Of a stretch of DNA of 64,000 nt, positions 53,415 through 64,000 are shown one piece after another (the first letter of the stretch is position 1; each line of letters begins with the position of its first letter). The notes under the pieces are model-generated. The model saw only the letters and a program-made list of their open reading frames with translations. It had not been told where the DNA came from and searched no databases. The DNA is taken from the NCBI GenBank assembly GCA_965279705.1, contig OZ257257.1, positions 2,046,001 to 2,110,000 of the forward strand, written 5' to 3'. A program made the position numbers and the translations under genes. The stretch comes from Stagnimonas sp965279705. Lineage in GTDB: Bacteria > Pseudomonadota > Gammaproteobacteria > Nevskiales > Nevskiaceae.

Positions 53415-53467
53415 CGCTTGTATCCGCCTTAGTTCAAAACCCTGACACATGATGTCAGCCGGATTTC
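53415..53467 (-). promoter_or_regulatory. Shared upstream element of the island, copy A (NG-A)
   Basis: On the minus strand TGACATCATGTGTCAG (53457 to 53442), 17 bases, GATACAAGCG (53424 to 53415). The first block is an interrupted palindrome TGACA-N5-TGTCA. The outer TGTATC flank found in copies B and C is only partly kept here (GATTTC at 53462-53467). A leader hairpin TCGAAGC-gctgtt-GCTTCGA follows at 53376-53395. Confidence 0.7.
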
Positions 53468-53482
53468 CGGTCTCGCTACCCT

Positions 53483-57595
<4,113 letters not shown>

Positions 57596-57640
57596 ATGTA
57601 TTCCCCGTCGATTGAATCGAAACCCTCGCACACGAAAACG

Positions 57641-57675
57641 CGCCAGGGCGAATCCGTCAAGGATTCGCCCTGGCG
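57641..57675 (-). other. Strong stem-loop between NG-B and the kinase gene
   Basis: CGCCAGGGCGAATCC, five-base loop, GGATTCGCCCTGGCG: a perfect 15-pair stem 21 bases after the NG-B stop. On the minus strand CGTTTTCGT follows, a weak U-tract. Termination with some read-through would keep kinase levels well below NG-B. Confidence 0.75.
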
Positions 57676-57696
57676 CGGGCTCAAGTCGCCGGGAGA

Positions 57697-58056
57697 TTAC
57701 AGGCCTGCTTCGACCGGCGGCAGCGTGACAGCGATGGCCTTGCCGGCTTCGAGGCCAGTGGCTTCGGTGCCGTTGATGATGATGCCGTTCACAACAAAGC
57801 CGTTGATGATGATGCCGTTCACAACAAAGCCGTTGATGATGATGCCGTTCACAACAAAGCCGTTGATGATGATGCCGTTGACCTTCATGCCGTTGATGAC
57901 GAAGCCGTTCTGCTTCAGGCCGTTGATGACGATGCCGTTGGGGAACAGGCCGTTGATGACGATGCCATTACGCAGCACATCCGCATGGGCGGGGATGGTG
58001 GCGAACGAGCCGGCAAGGCAGAGGGCGGCGGCGAGGCTCTTGGTGAGGTTCTTCAT
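57697..58056 (-). CDS. Secreted Asn-Gly pentad-repeat protein NG-B
   Basis: A 119-residue paralogue of NG-A: signal peptide (NLTKSLAAALCLAGSF ending AHA), 14 Asn-Gly pairs at five-residue spacing, and the same tail (KAIAVTLPPVEAGL). The central part alternates NGFVV and NGIII because of three identical 30-base DNA units. No Cys. The start at 58056 matches NG-A exactly; the longer frame runs through the promoter. It precedes the kinase gene, separated by a strong stem-loop. Confidence 0.85.
   Translation of the reverse strand: MKNLTKSLAAALCLAGSFATIPAHADVLRNGIVINGLFPNGIVINGLKQNGFVINGMKVNGIIINGFVVNGIIINGFVVNGIIINGFVVNGIIINGTEATGLEAGKAIAVTLPPVEAGL
57781..57870. repeat. Three identical 30-base tandem units inside NG-B
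   Basis: The 30-base unit GATGCCGTTCACAACAAAGC plus ten further bases occurs three times without a single difference, with partial units on both sides. Each unit adds ten residues (two pentads). Identity at silent positions means recent duplication or gene-conversion. Confidence 0.95.
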
Positions 58057-58128
58057 GGCAAATCTCCTTGAGGCGGTTGGTGGTCTGGTTCGAAGCGCTG
58101 TTGCTTCGATAGGTGCCAAGTTACGCCC

Positions 58129-58181
58129 CGCTTGTATCCGCCCTAGTTCAAAACCCTGACACATGATGTCAACCCTGTATC
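58129..58181 (-). promoter_or_regulatory. Shared upstream element of the island, copy B (NG-B)
   Basis: On the minus strand GATACA (58181 to 58176), four bases, TGACATCATGTGTCAG (58171 to 58156), 17 bases, GATACAAGCG (58138 to 58129). About 115 bases from the NG-B ATG to the palindrome differ from copy A at only three positions. The same leader hairpin lies at 58090-58109. Confidence 0.75.
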
Positions 58182-58212
58182 AGCGTAAGCCCGCTCTCCG
58201 CACCACAACCCT

Positions 58213-58232
58213 CCTCCGCTTCGCAGCGGAGG
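58213..58232 (-). other. Hairpin downstream of the secreted-protein gene
   Basis: CCTCCGCT, GCGA tetraloop on the minus strand, AGCGGAGG. It lies between the end of the 327-residue secreted-protein gene and element B. No U-tract; a transcript-end structure is possible. The rest of 58057-58382 (326 bases) holds element B and no gene. Confidence 0.5.
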
Positions 58233-58382
58233 GAGTTGCAAGCATTGCAAGGCTCAAAGGACTCGAAAGCGGCAGCGCAGCTGCAGCGGCACGTCGGCAA
58301 AGCTGAAACTGCTGACCGCATTACTGCTCTGCCGCAGCTCGCCGCTGGCGTGCGTGCGATAGCCCTATCCGAAGCCGCCGGA

Positions 58383-59366
58383 TCAGGGCAACGCAGGGGC
58401 GAGCGGTGCGCGACGCACCCCGCCACCACCGACATTGGCCGGGCCGTTGTTGCTGACGCAGCGCAGCTGCGCGCGGATCTTCGGCAGGTCAGTGCGGATC
58501 GCGCCGACCAAGGATTCCGCCGAAGGCTCGGCATACAGCGCGAAGTCGCCGGAGGAATCGACGTCGTAGGCGCCGTAGTCCTGCATGGCACGGGCAACCA
58601 CCAGACCCTGCGCGCTCAGGCCCAGCTTGGTGATGTCCACGCTGGCCGGTATCGCGACCAGGGTGCCCATGTGCACGCTGCCGTGGTAAGTGCTGGCGGC
58701 GCCATCGTCCTGCAGGGTGGCGGGCCACACCGGGCCGTAGGCCTGGCTGTTGCGCGGCAGTGCGAAGGCCAGCGCATGCGGGATGCTCTTGGCGTTGAGC
58801 TCGGCGGTGCGGATCAGACCACCGATGGCGCTGCCGCCATAGGCACGCTCGCCACCGGCACCGATGCCGGAGCCGTAGAGGTCGTTGCGGGTGTAGCTGG
58901 AGACGGTCACGGTGTTGCTGCCGAGCAGCGACTGCCGCTGCGCCTGCCACATCTCGTCCACGTAGTGCTTGGTGGGGTCGACGATGTGCATGTGCGCATC
59001 ACCGCCACTGACATAGGTGGGCGTCGCCGGCTTGGCGGCCGAGGGGATGCGGATGTTGGCGACGTTGCCGACGTTGCGCTGCTTGATGGTGTTGTAGGCG
59101 TCGCCGTTGCCCGCGACGAATACGGGATGACTCCAGGAACCGGCGTTGACGTCGTTGCCGACCGCCGTATCGGTGATACCTGCATTGCAGGCGGTGTTGT
59201 CGAAAGCCGCACCGGAGCCCATCGGCATGTTCCAGGGCGAGTCGACGGAGAACGGCCACTGGCTGGCATCGCGCGCGGCATGGGCGCTGCCGGCAACGGC
59301 GGAAGACAGCAGCGCGAGAGCTACGGCGAACGCATTGGCGCGGGTGGATCGAACGGGGTTTTTCAT
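58383..59366 (-). CDS. Secreted protein of unknown function, regulon member
   Basis: A 327-residue protein with a signal peptide (FAVALALLSSAVAGSAHA). The mature part starts ARDASQWPFSVDSPWNMP and contains GGDAHMHIVDPTKHY, SSYTRNDLYGSGIGAGGERA, HGSVHMGTLVAIP and MQDYGAYDVDSSGDFAL. It is Gly/Ser/Asn-rich with two Cys in the mature part (TACNAG, RCVSNN). I do not recognise a named family; the SPWN and GAYDVDSSG phrases recur in secreted hypothetical proteins of other bacteria as I recall, unverified. It carries element C and so appears co-regulated with NG-A and NG-B. Confidence 0.75.
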   Translation of the reverse strand: MKNPVRSTRANAFAVALALLSSAVAGSAHAARDASQWPFSVDSPWNMPMGSGAAFDNTACNAGITDTAVGNDVNAGSWSHPVFVAGNGDAYNTIKQRNVGNVANIRIPSAAKPATPTYVSGGDAHMHIVDPTKHYVDEMWQAQRQSLLGSNTVTVSSYTRNDLYGSGIGAGGERAYGGSAIGGLIRTAELNAKSIPHALAFALPRNSQAYGPVWPATLQDDGAASTYHGSVHMGTLVAIPASVDITKLGLSAQGLVVARAMQDYGAYDVDSSGDFALYAEPSAESLVGAIRTDLPKIRAQLRCVSNNGPANVGGGGVRRAPLAPALP

Positions 59367-59432
59367 GAGGCGGCTCCGGTGGCTGGGATGGCGAAGATGC
59401 GGTGCATCTCGAACACCCGGCAGCCTAGGTAG

Positions 59433-59485
59433 CGCTCGTATCAGGCGTGTTTCCGATTACTGAAACCTGATGTCAGCGATGTATC
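59433..59485 (-). promoter_or_regulatory. Shared upstream element of the island, copy C (secreted protein)
   Basis: On the minus strand GATACA (59485 to 59480), four bases, TGACATCAGGTTTCAG (59475 to 59460), 17 bases, GATACGAGCG (59442 to 59433). The block order and all spacings equal those of copy B, while the intervening bases differ, so the blocks look selected rather than copied. Confidence 0.75.
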
Positions 59486-59495
59486 CGAAACCGGC

Positions 59496-60275
59496 TCAGC
59501 GTCCGTAGCTGGGGCCGGCCGCAGGCAGATACTCGTAGCCGCCGCCATGGCCCCGCACGGTGCGGATCACGGTCGGGTCGCCCGGCACCGGCTCGATCTT
59601 CTTGCGCAGGCGGGTGATGCGCAGATCGACGGCGCGGTCGAATACCTCGGCGGGATCAGTGCCGGAGAGCTCCATCAGCTTGTCGCGCGAGAGCACCACG
59701 TTGGGGTGGTCGGCGAACACGCTCAGCAGCGCGAAGTCCGCGGCCGTCACCGGGCAGACCTCACCGGCGCTGTCCACCAGCCGGTGCCGCTGGCGGTCGA
59801 GCCGCCAGCGGCCGAACCAGGCTTGAGTGGGATCATGGCTGGCCGCAGGCGCAGCAGCGGTCGTCGCGGCGGGCGCAGGCACTGGCACGGCACGCACGGG
59901 CTCGCTGGCGGACTGGCGCCGGCGCAGGGCGCTGCGCACGCGCGCCAGCAGCTCGCGCAGGTCCGCCGGCTTGCTGACGTAATCGTCCGCACCCAGCTCC
60001 AGCCCGGCGACGCGGTCGGAGGTATCGGCCTCGCCGGTGAGCATGATCACCGGCACCTCGCTGAAGCCGCGGATCCAGCGCAGCAGCGAGAGGCCATCCT
60101 CGCCGGGCATCAGCACGTCGAGCAGCACCAGATCGGGCGGCTCGGCCTGCATGGTGGCGCGCAAGGCATCGCCACCCGCCACCCCATAGGCCTCGAAGCC
60201 GCGCCCGCAGAGGTAGTCCACCACGACCTCGCGAAGGATCGTTTCGTCATCCACTACGGCGATGCGTGTGCCCAT
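59496..60275 (-). CDS. OmpR-type response regulator of the island
   Basis: A 259-residue regulator. The REC domain has the acidic pair VVDDE, phospho-Asp in LVLLDVLMPGEDG and Lys in YVSKPADL. An Ala/Pro-rich linker (about residues 123-150) leads to a winged-helix domain (AADFALLSVFADHPNVVLSR, then DRAVDLRITRLRKKIEP and GHGGGYEYLP). It is first of the island, with GGGAG seven bases before the ATG, and lies 129 bases before the secreted-protein gene. It is the natural acceptor for the kinase's HPt and the natural binder of the shared element; both are inference. Confidence 0.9.
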   Translation of the reverse strand: MGTRIAVVDDETILREVVVDYLCGRGFEAYGVAGGDALRATMQAEPPDLVLLDVLMPGEDGLSLLRWIRGFSEVPVIMLTGEADTSDRVAGLELGADDYVSKPADLRELLARVRSALRRRQSASEPVRAVPVPAPAATTAAAPAASHDPTQAWFGRWRLDRQRHRLVDSAGEVCPVTAADFALLSVFADHPNVVLSRDKLMELSGTDPAEVFDRAVDLRITRLRKKIEPVPGDPTVIRTVRGHGGGYEYLPAAGPSYGR

Positions 60276-60455
60276 GTCAGCTCCCTGTGTGCTGGTCGTT
60301 GTGTCGCGCGGGGACTTGGATATCCCTCAGGTACGGCTCGCCAAGAAATCTATCGTGGCCGCTGATCCTCTATCTATGGAGCGCGGCCTGCCTGGGGCAG
60401 GATATTACTTGCCGCGGCCGCGAATGAAGCAATGTTCCGCGCCCACCTGCACGTA

Positions 60456-61565
60456 TCAGGCTGCGCCGCCGAGCTCGCCCACATAAATGCCGAGGCCGCG
60501 CGCGGTGAAGATCAGCGGGTCGTCCACCGCCAGCGCCTTGGCGCCAATGGTCACGTCGCTGAGCGGCACATCGACCACGCCGCGGTTCTGCCAGGCCACC
60601 ATGCGGTTGAGCTTGCCCTCGGCCACCAGCCGCACGGCGTGCACGCCGAAGCTCGATGCCACCAAGCGGTCGCGCGGCGACGGCGTACCGCCGCGCTGCA
60701 CATGGCCGAGGATCGTCACGCGCGTTTCGGCGCCGGTCTGTTCGGTGATCGCCTCGGCCAGGTAATGCCCGATGCCGCCATAGCTGCCGACCACACCGCT
60801 GCCGCCCTTGTGCCCCGCGCGCACGGCTTCGCCGCGCATGGTGCGCACGCCTTCGGCAATCACCACCAGCGCATGGCTGCGGCCCTGCGCCAGTACTTCG
60901 CGGATGCGCGCAGCCACACCTTCGAGCGTGTACGGCAGCTCGGGCACGAGAATCACATCCGCTCCGCCGGCGATGCCGCCGTTGAGCGCGATGTGGCCGG
61001 CATCGCGGCCCATCGTCTCCAGAATCATCACGCGGTGATGGCTGGCAGCGGTTGGTTGCAGGCGGTCGAGTGCGTCCACCACCACGTTGATCGCGGTGGC
61101 AAACCCCACTGCGTATTCGGTGCCGTGCACGTCGTTGTCGATGGTCTTGGGCACGCCGACCATGCCGATATTGGCCGCTGCACACAGGCGCGCGCTGATG
61201 CGCATCGAGCCATCGCCACCGATCACGATCAGCGCGTCGAGCCCGATCTCACGAGCGCCTTCGGCAAAGTCCACGGAGCGATCGCGCACGCTGCCATCAG
61301 GCATCACGAAGGCGAAGGGATCGCCCTTGGTGGTAGTGCCCAGAAATGTGCCGCCCTCACGCAAGGCGCGCTCGTCGACGCTGTTGATGGTCAGCTCGCG
61401 CGTGCGCAGCGGGCGCTCCATCAGGCCCAGCGTGCCATCCAGAATGCCGACCACTCGCCAGCCATACTGGCGGATGGCATGGGTCGTCACCGCACGGATC
61501 ACCGCGTTCAAACCCGCGCAGTCGCCGCCGCTGGTGAGTACGCCGAGAGTGAAAGGTTTGCTCAT
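60456..61565 (-). CDS. pfkA: 6-phosphofructokinase, mixed ATP/PPi signature
   Basis: A 369-residue phosphofructokinase: LTSGGDCAGLNAVIRA, IGGDGSM, VPKTIDND, METMGRDAGHIA-like segment and HVQRGGTPSPRDR. Gly in GGDGS points to ATP as donor, whereas Lys in PKTIDND is the residue found in PPi-dependent enzymes; this combination marks the mixed clade, some of which use ATP. It is last of a hutI-hutG-MAPEG-pfk series on one strand, 12 bases after the MAPEG gene, an unusual pairing with histidine catabolism. Confidence 0.88.
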   Translation of the reverse strand: MSKPFTLGVLTSGGDCAGLNAVIRAVTTHAIRQYGWRVVGILDGTLGLMERPLRTRELTINSVDERALREGGTFLGTTTKGDPFAFVMPDGSVRDRSVDFAEGAREIGLDALIVIGGDGSMRISARLCAAANIGMVGVPKTIDNDVHGTEYAVGFATAINVVVDALDRLQPTAASHHRVMILETMGRDAGHIALNGGIAGGADVILVPELPYTLEGVAARIREVLAQGRSHALVVIAEGVRTMRGEAVRAGHKGGSGVVGSYGGIGHYLAEAITEQTGAETRVTILGHVQRGGTPSPRDRLVASSFGVHAVRLVAEGKLNRMVAWQNRGVVDVPLSDVTIGAKALAVDDPLIFTARGLGIYVGELGGAA

Positions 61566-61577
61566 GGCGATGCGCCG

Positions 61578-61970
61578 CTATTGCAGCTGCAAGCCGATTA
61601 CGCCCTGATAGACGCAGCACACGGCGCAGATCAACAAGATGAGGAAGGTCAGCAGCGCGCCCCAGAAACGACCGAACTTGAACTCGGCCGTATACGACAG
61701 CGCCACGCCGTGCAGCAGGCGCGATACCAGCAGCGTGATGCCGAGCGCGTGGATGAGATAGAGCGAGAAGCGGCTCAGCTCCATGAATCCGAGCATCACC
61801 AGAATCAGCGGCACGTATTCGGCAAAGTTGCCGTGGCCGCGGATGCGCCGCATCAACTCGGTATCGCCGCCATCGCCGAGGCTTACTTTGTTGCGCTTCT
61901 GCACTACGCGCAGGCTCAAGGCCAGATACCAGAGTGCCAGCAGGCCGGCGTAAAGCGGGGTCACGATCAT
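61578..61970 (-). CDS. MAPEG-family membrane protein
   Basis: A 130-residue protein with four hydrophobic helices and the MAPEG core (VQKRNKVSLGDGGDTELMRRIRGHGNFAEYVPL). Members are glutathione-dependent or related membrane proteins; the substrate is unknown. It lies eight bases after hutG and 12 bases before pfk. Confidence 0.85.
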   Translation of the reverse strand: MIVTPLYAGLLALWYLALSLRVVQKRNKVSLGDGGDTELMRRIRGHGNFAEYVPLILVMLGFMELSRFSLYLIHALGITLLVSRLLHGVALSYTAEFKFGRFWGALLTFLILLICAVCCVYQGVIGLQLQ

Positions 61971-61978
61971 GGGTTTTC

Positions 61979-62800
61979 CTAGGTTGTTGTGGTGGGGAGC
62001 AGCGATGTGGCAGACACACTGAGAAGGGTATCGACCAGCGTGTGCAGCACGCCGATCAGGGCTTCAGCGCGTGCCGGTGACCAGACATAGGGCGGCGCTT
62101 CGTCCATGTAGCAAGCCTGCGTCATTTCGAGTTGCAAGGCATGCACTCCCAGCGTCGGCTGCCCGTAGCGCCGCGTGATGGTGCCGCCCTTGAAGCGCCC
62201 GTTGCCGACGAAGCTGAAGCCCTTTGCATTCGACAGCACGCGCTCTGCCGTCTGCTGAATGACTGCCGCGCAACTCGTGCCATCCGCCGTGCCGAGGTTG
62301 AGATCGGGCAGGCGTCCCTCGAAGAATCGCGGCACTTCGGCGCGTATGGAGTGGCCGTCGAGCAGGATCGCGTAGCCGTGCTGCTGCTTCAGGCGCACCA
62401 GCTCGGCGGCGAGCTGGTCGTGATAGGGCTGCCAGTACTGCTCGCGTCGCCGCGCCACTTCGGCAGTATCGGGTTCGAGACCGGCGCGATACAGCGGCGC
62501 TTGCGCGAAGCTTCTCGTCGGGCACAGCTCGGTGTTGTCGGCACCCGCATACAGCACCGCGCCGTCGGGATTGCGGTTGAGGTCGATCACGTAGCGCGAG
62601 TGCGTTGCCGCGAGCAGGCCCGCGCCGCGCGCAATCGCAAATTGATAGAGCAGCGGCACATGCCAGTCGGTGTCCGGCACCGTAAGCGCATAGGGGACGT
62701 AGCGGTCGCGCAAGGCTTGAGGGATGACAGTACCGCCATGCGGCACGCTGATGAGCAACGGCGTGCTGCCCGCAGTGAACGCGTAGGTCGTTTCAGTCAT
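61979..62800 (-). CDS. hutG: N-formylglutamate deformylase
   Basis: A 273-residue zinc hydrolase that releases glutamate and formate from N-formylglutamate in the five-step histidine pathway. It has LISVPHGGTVIP, VIDLNRNPDG and LLDGHSIRAEVP, matching HutG amidohydrolases (not the formimidoylglutamase type). ATG at 62800 overlaps hutI by eight bases. Confidence 0.92.
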   Translation of the reverse strand: MTETTYAFTAGSTPLLISVPHGGTVIPQALRDRYVPYALTVPDTDWHVPLLYQFAIARGAGLLAATHSRYVIDLNRNPDGAVLYAGADNTELCPTRSFAQAPLYRAGLEPDTAEVARRREQYWQPYHDQLAAELVRLKQQHGYAILLDGHSIRAEVPRFFEGRLPDLNLGTADGTSCAAVIQQTAERVLSNAKGFSFVGNGRFKGGTITRRYGQPTLGVHALQLEMTQACYMDEAPPYVWSPARAEALIGVLHTLVDTLLSVSATSLLPTTTT

Positions 62801-64000
62801 GGCACAACCTGCCGCCCAGCACGCGGCCGACGCAGGGGTTGGCACCCAGTGCATAGGCGAGCTGTGCAGGACGGGCGATGTCCCAGAGCGCAAAGTCGGC
62901 AACGAGGCCGGGCTTCAAGCGACCGGCCTCGTGTTCGAGCCCCAGTGCGGCGGCGGCGTTGCAGGTAACACCCTGCAAGGCTTCGGCGGGCGTGAGCCGG
63001 AACAAGGTGCAGGCCATGTTGAGCATCAGCAGCAGCGAGGTGCAGGGCGAGGTGCCGGGGTTGCAATCGGTGGAGATCGCCATGCGCACGCCGGCCTGGC
63101 GCAGCAGATCGACCGGCGGCAGCTTGGTTTCGCGCAGCATGTAGAACGCGCCCGGTAGCAACACAGCCACAGTGCCGGCTTTTGCGAGCGCGGCCACGGC
63201 TTCAGCACTGCTGTATTCGAGATGATCCGCCGAGAGCGCGCCAAACTCCGCTGCCAGCGCCGCGCCACCGCTGTCGCTGAGCTGATCCGCGTGCAGCTTC
63301 ACCGGCAGGCCGAGTGCCTGGGCAGCCTTGAACACCCGCGTGGTCTGCTCCAGCGAGAAGGCAATGTTTTCGCAGAAGGCATCGACCGCATCGGCCAGAC
63401 GTTCAGCCGCGATGGCGGGCAGCATCTCCTCGCAGACCAGCGTCACGTAGTCGTCGGCGCGGCCTGCGTATTCGGGCGGCAGCGCGTGTGCGCCCAGAAA
63501 AGTGCGCGAGACACGCACACTCGCTGCATCGGCAAGCTTAGTCGCCACCCGCAACATCTTGCATTCGTCCGCGGTGGTCAGACCGTAGCCGGACTTGATC
63601 TCCACCCGCGTCACGCCCTCCGCGACGATACGCTTCAAGCGGTGCAGGCTTTGCGCCATCAGCTGTTCTTCGCTGGCGGCGCGCGTGGCTCGCACGGTGG
63701 AGACGATGCCGCCACCCGCCTTGGCAATCGCCTCGTAGCTCTCGCCGTTGAGCCGCTGCTCGAACTCCCCTGCCCGGCTGCCCGCATGCACCACATGCGT
63801 ATGGCAGTCGATCAGCCCCGGCGTGAGCCAATAGCTGCTGCAATCGCGCTGCTTGGCGGCGCGCCAGCTGGCTGGCAGATCAACACGCTTGCCGACCCAG
63901 GCGATGCGCCCATCGCGCACGGCGACGGCGCCGTCAGTGATGTGGCCGTAGGCGTCGCTACCGCCATCGAAGGTGGCGAGCGAGGCATTGAGCCATACCG
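62793..64000 (-). CDS. hutI: Imidazolonepropionase, N-terminus beyond the window
   Basis: At least 401 residues of a metal-dependent amidohydrolase opening the imidazolone ring in histidine breakdown. Landmarks are GLIDCHTHVVHAGSRAGEFEQRL, the metal site KLHADQLSD, AISTDCNPGTSP and the C-terminal domain. The frame stays open from the GTG at 63920 to the right edge and encodes the usual start region (WLNASLATFDGGSDAYGHI), so the true start is outside. It overlaps hutG by eight bases. Confidence 0.93.
   Translation of the reverse strand, partial: VWLNASLATFDGGSDAYGHITDGAVAVRDGRIAWVGKRVDLPASWRAAKQRDCSSYWLTPGLIDCHTHVVHAGSRAGEFEQRLNGESYEAIAKAGGGIVSTVRATRAASEEQLMAQSLHRLKRIVAEGVTRVEIKSGYGLTTADECKMLRVATKLADAASVRVSRTFLGAHALPPEYAGRADDYVTLVCEEMLPAIAAERLADAVDAFCENIAFSLEQTTRVFKAAQALGLPVKLHADQLSDSGGAALAAEFGALSADHLEYSSAEAVAALAKAGTVAVLLPGAFYMLRETKLPPVDLLRQAGVRMAISTDCNPGTSPCTSLLLMLNMACTLFRLTPAEALQGVTCNAAAALGLEHEAGRLKPGLVADFALWDIARPAQLAYALGANPCVGRVLGGRLCHD

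Noticed and set aside
57781..57870. CRISPR-like direct repeats
   Set aside because: The units are contiguous, without spacers, and lie in frame in a coding sequence.

Overview
The window looks like chromosome of a high-GC, motile betaproteobacterium. The evidence is the core-gene order (fur / bamE / rnfH / ratA / smpB / tmRNA, then rpsF-rpsR-rplI-dnaB-alr), a one-piece tmRNA with an ANDANYALAA tag, and a sigma-54/FleQ-type plus sigma-28 polar flagellar system. A finer placement (for example Rhodocyclales-like) is only a guess. No prophage, insertion sequence, CRISPR array or rRNA was seen.

Layout. 1-5.5 kb: MshE/GspE-type assembly ATPase, DUF1993 protein, ABC exporter, cold-shock protein. 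5.7-9.0 kb: a Pat-like GNAT acetyltransferase fused to an acyl-CoA-synthetase-like part, overlapping a histone-deacetylase-family gene. 9.4-12.6 kb: Baeyer-Villiger-type monooxygenase and SDR, divergent from a TetR regulator. 12.6-15.4 kb: fur, bamE, rnfH, ratA, smpB, tmRNA. 15.4-19.2 kb: rpsF-rpsR-rplI-dnaB-alr, with no priB. 19.3-34.2 kb: flagellar block with regulators (FleQ-like, REC protein, RpoN, NarL-type regulator), late genes (fliS, fliD, flaG, fliC), flgGHIJ, and divergent flgA-flgM-flgN-PilZ. Candidate sigma-54 and sigma-28 promoters can be read in front of several of these. flgBCDEF are absent from the junction where they would be expected. 34.2-41.7 kb: phosphatase, alanine dehydrogenase, Ig-like lipoprotein, tRNA-Arg, small membrane proteins, amidase lipoprotein, YchJ. 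41.7-46.7 kb: hybrid kinase and a REC-PAS-GGDEF protein. 46.6-49.3 kb: UdgX-type uracil-DNA glycosylase with its radical-SAM partner. 49.3-52.0 kb: Doc/AbrB toxin-antitoxin, cfa, DUF938 methyltransferase. 52.0-60.3 kb: the most unusual region, described below. 60.5-64 kb: 6-phosphofructokinase, MAPEG protein, hutG, and hutI running off the right edge.

The best candidate for an undescribed system is 51994-60275. Six genes lie on the minus strand: an OmpR-type regulator, a secreted protein of unknown function, a secreted protein made of Asn-Gly pentad repeats (NG-B), a BvgS-like 1370-residue phosphorelay kinase, a second NG-repeat protein (NG-A) and a secreted ADYC-domain protein. The two NG-repeat genes and the secreted-protein gene share an upstream element with identical internal spacing (TGACATCA-N-GT-N-TCAG, 17 bp, GATAC-R-AGCG; a further TGTATC flank lies at the same distance in two of the three). 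This suggests one regulon, probably driven by the local two-component pair. The repeat unit is still expanding: NG-B holds three identical 30-bp copies. What the secreted products do is unknown.
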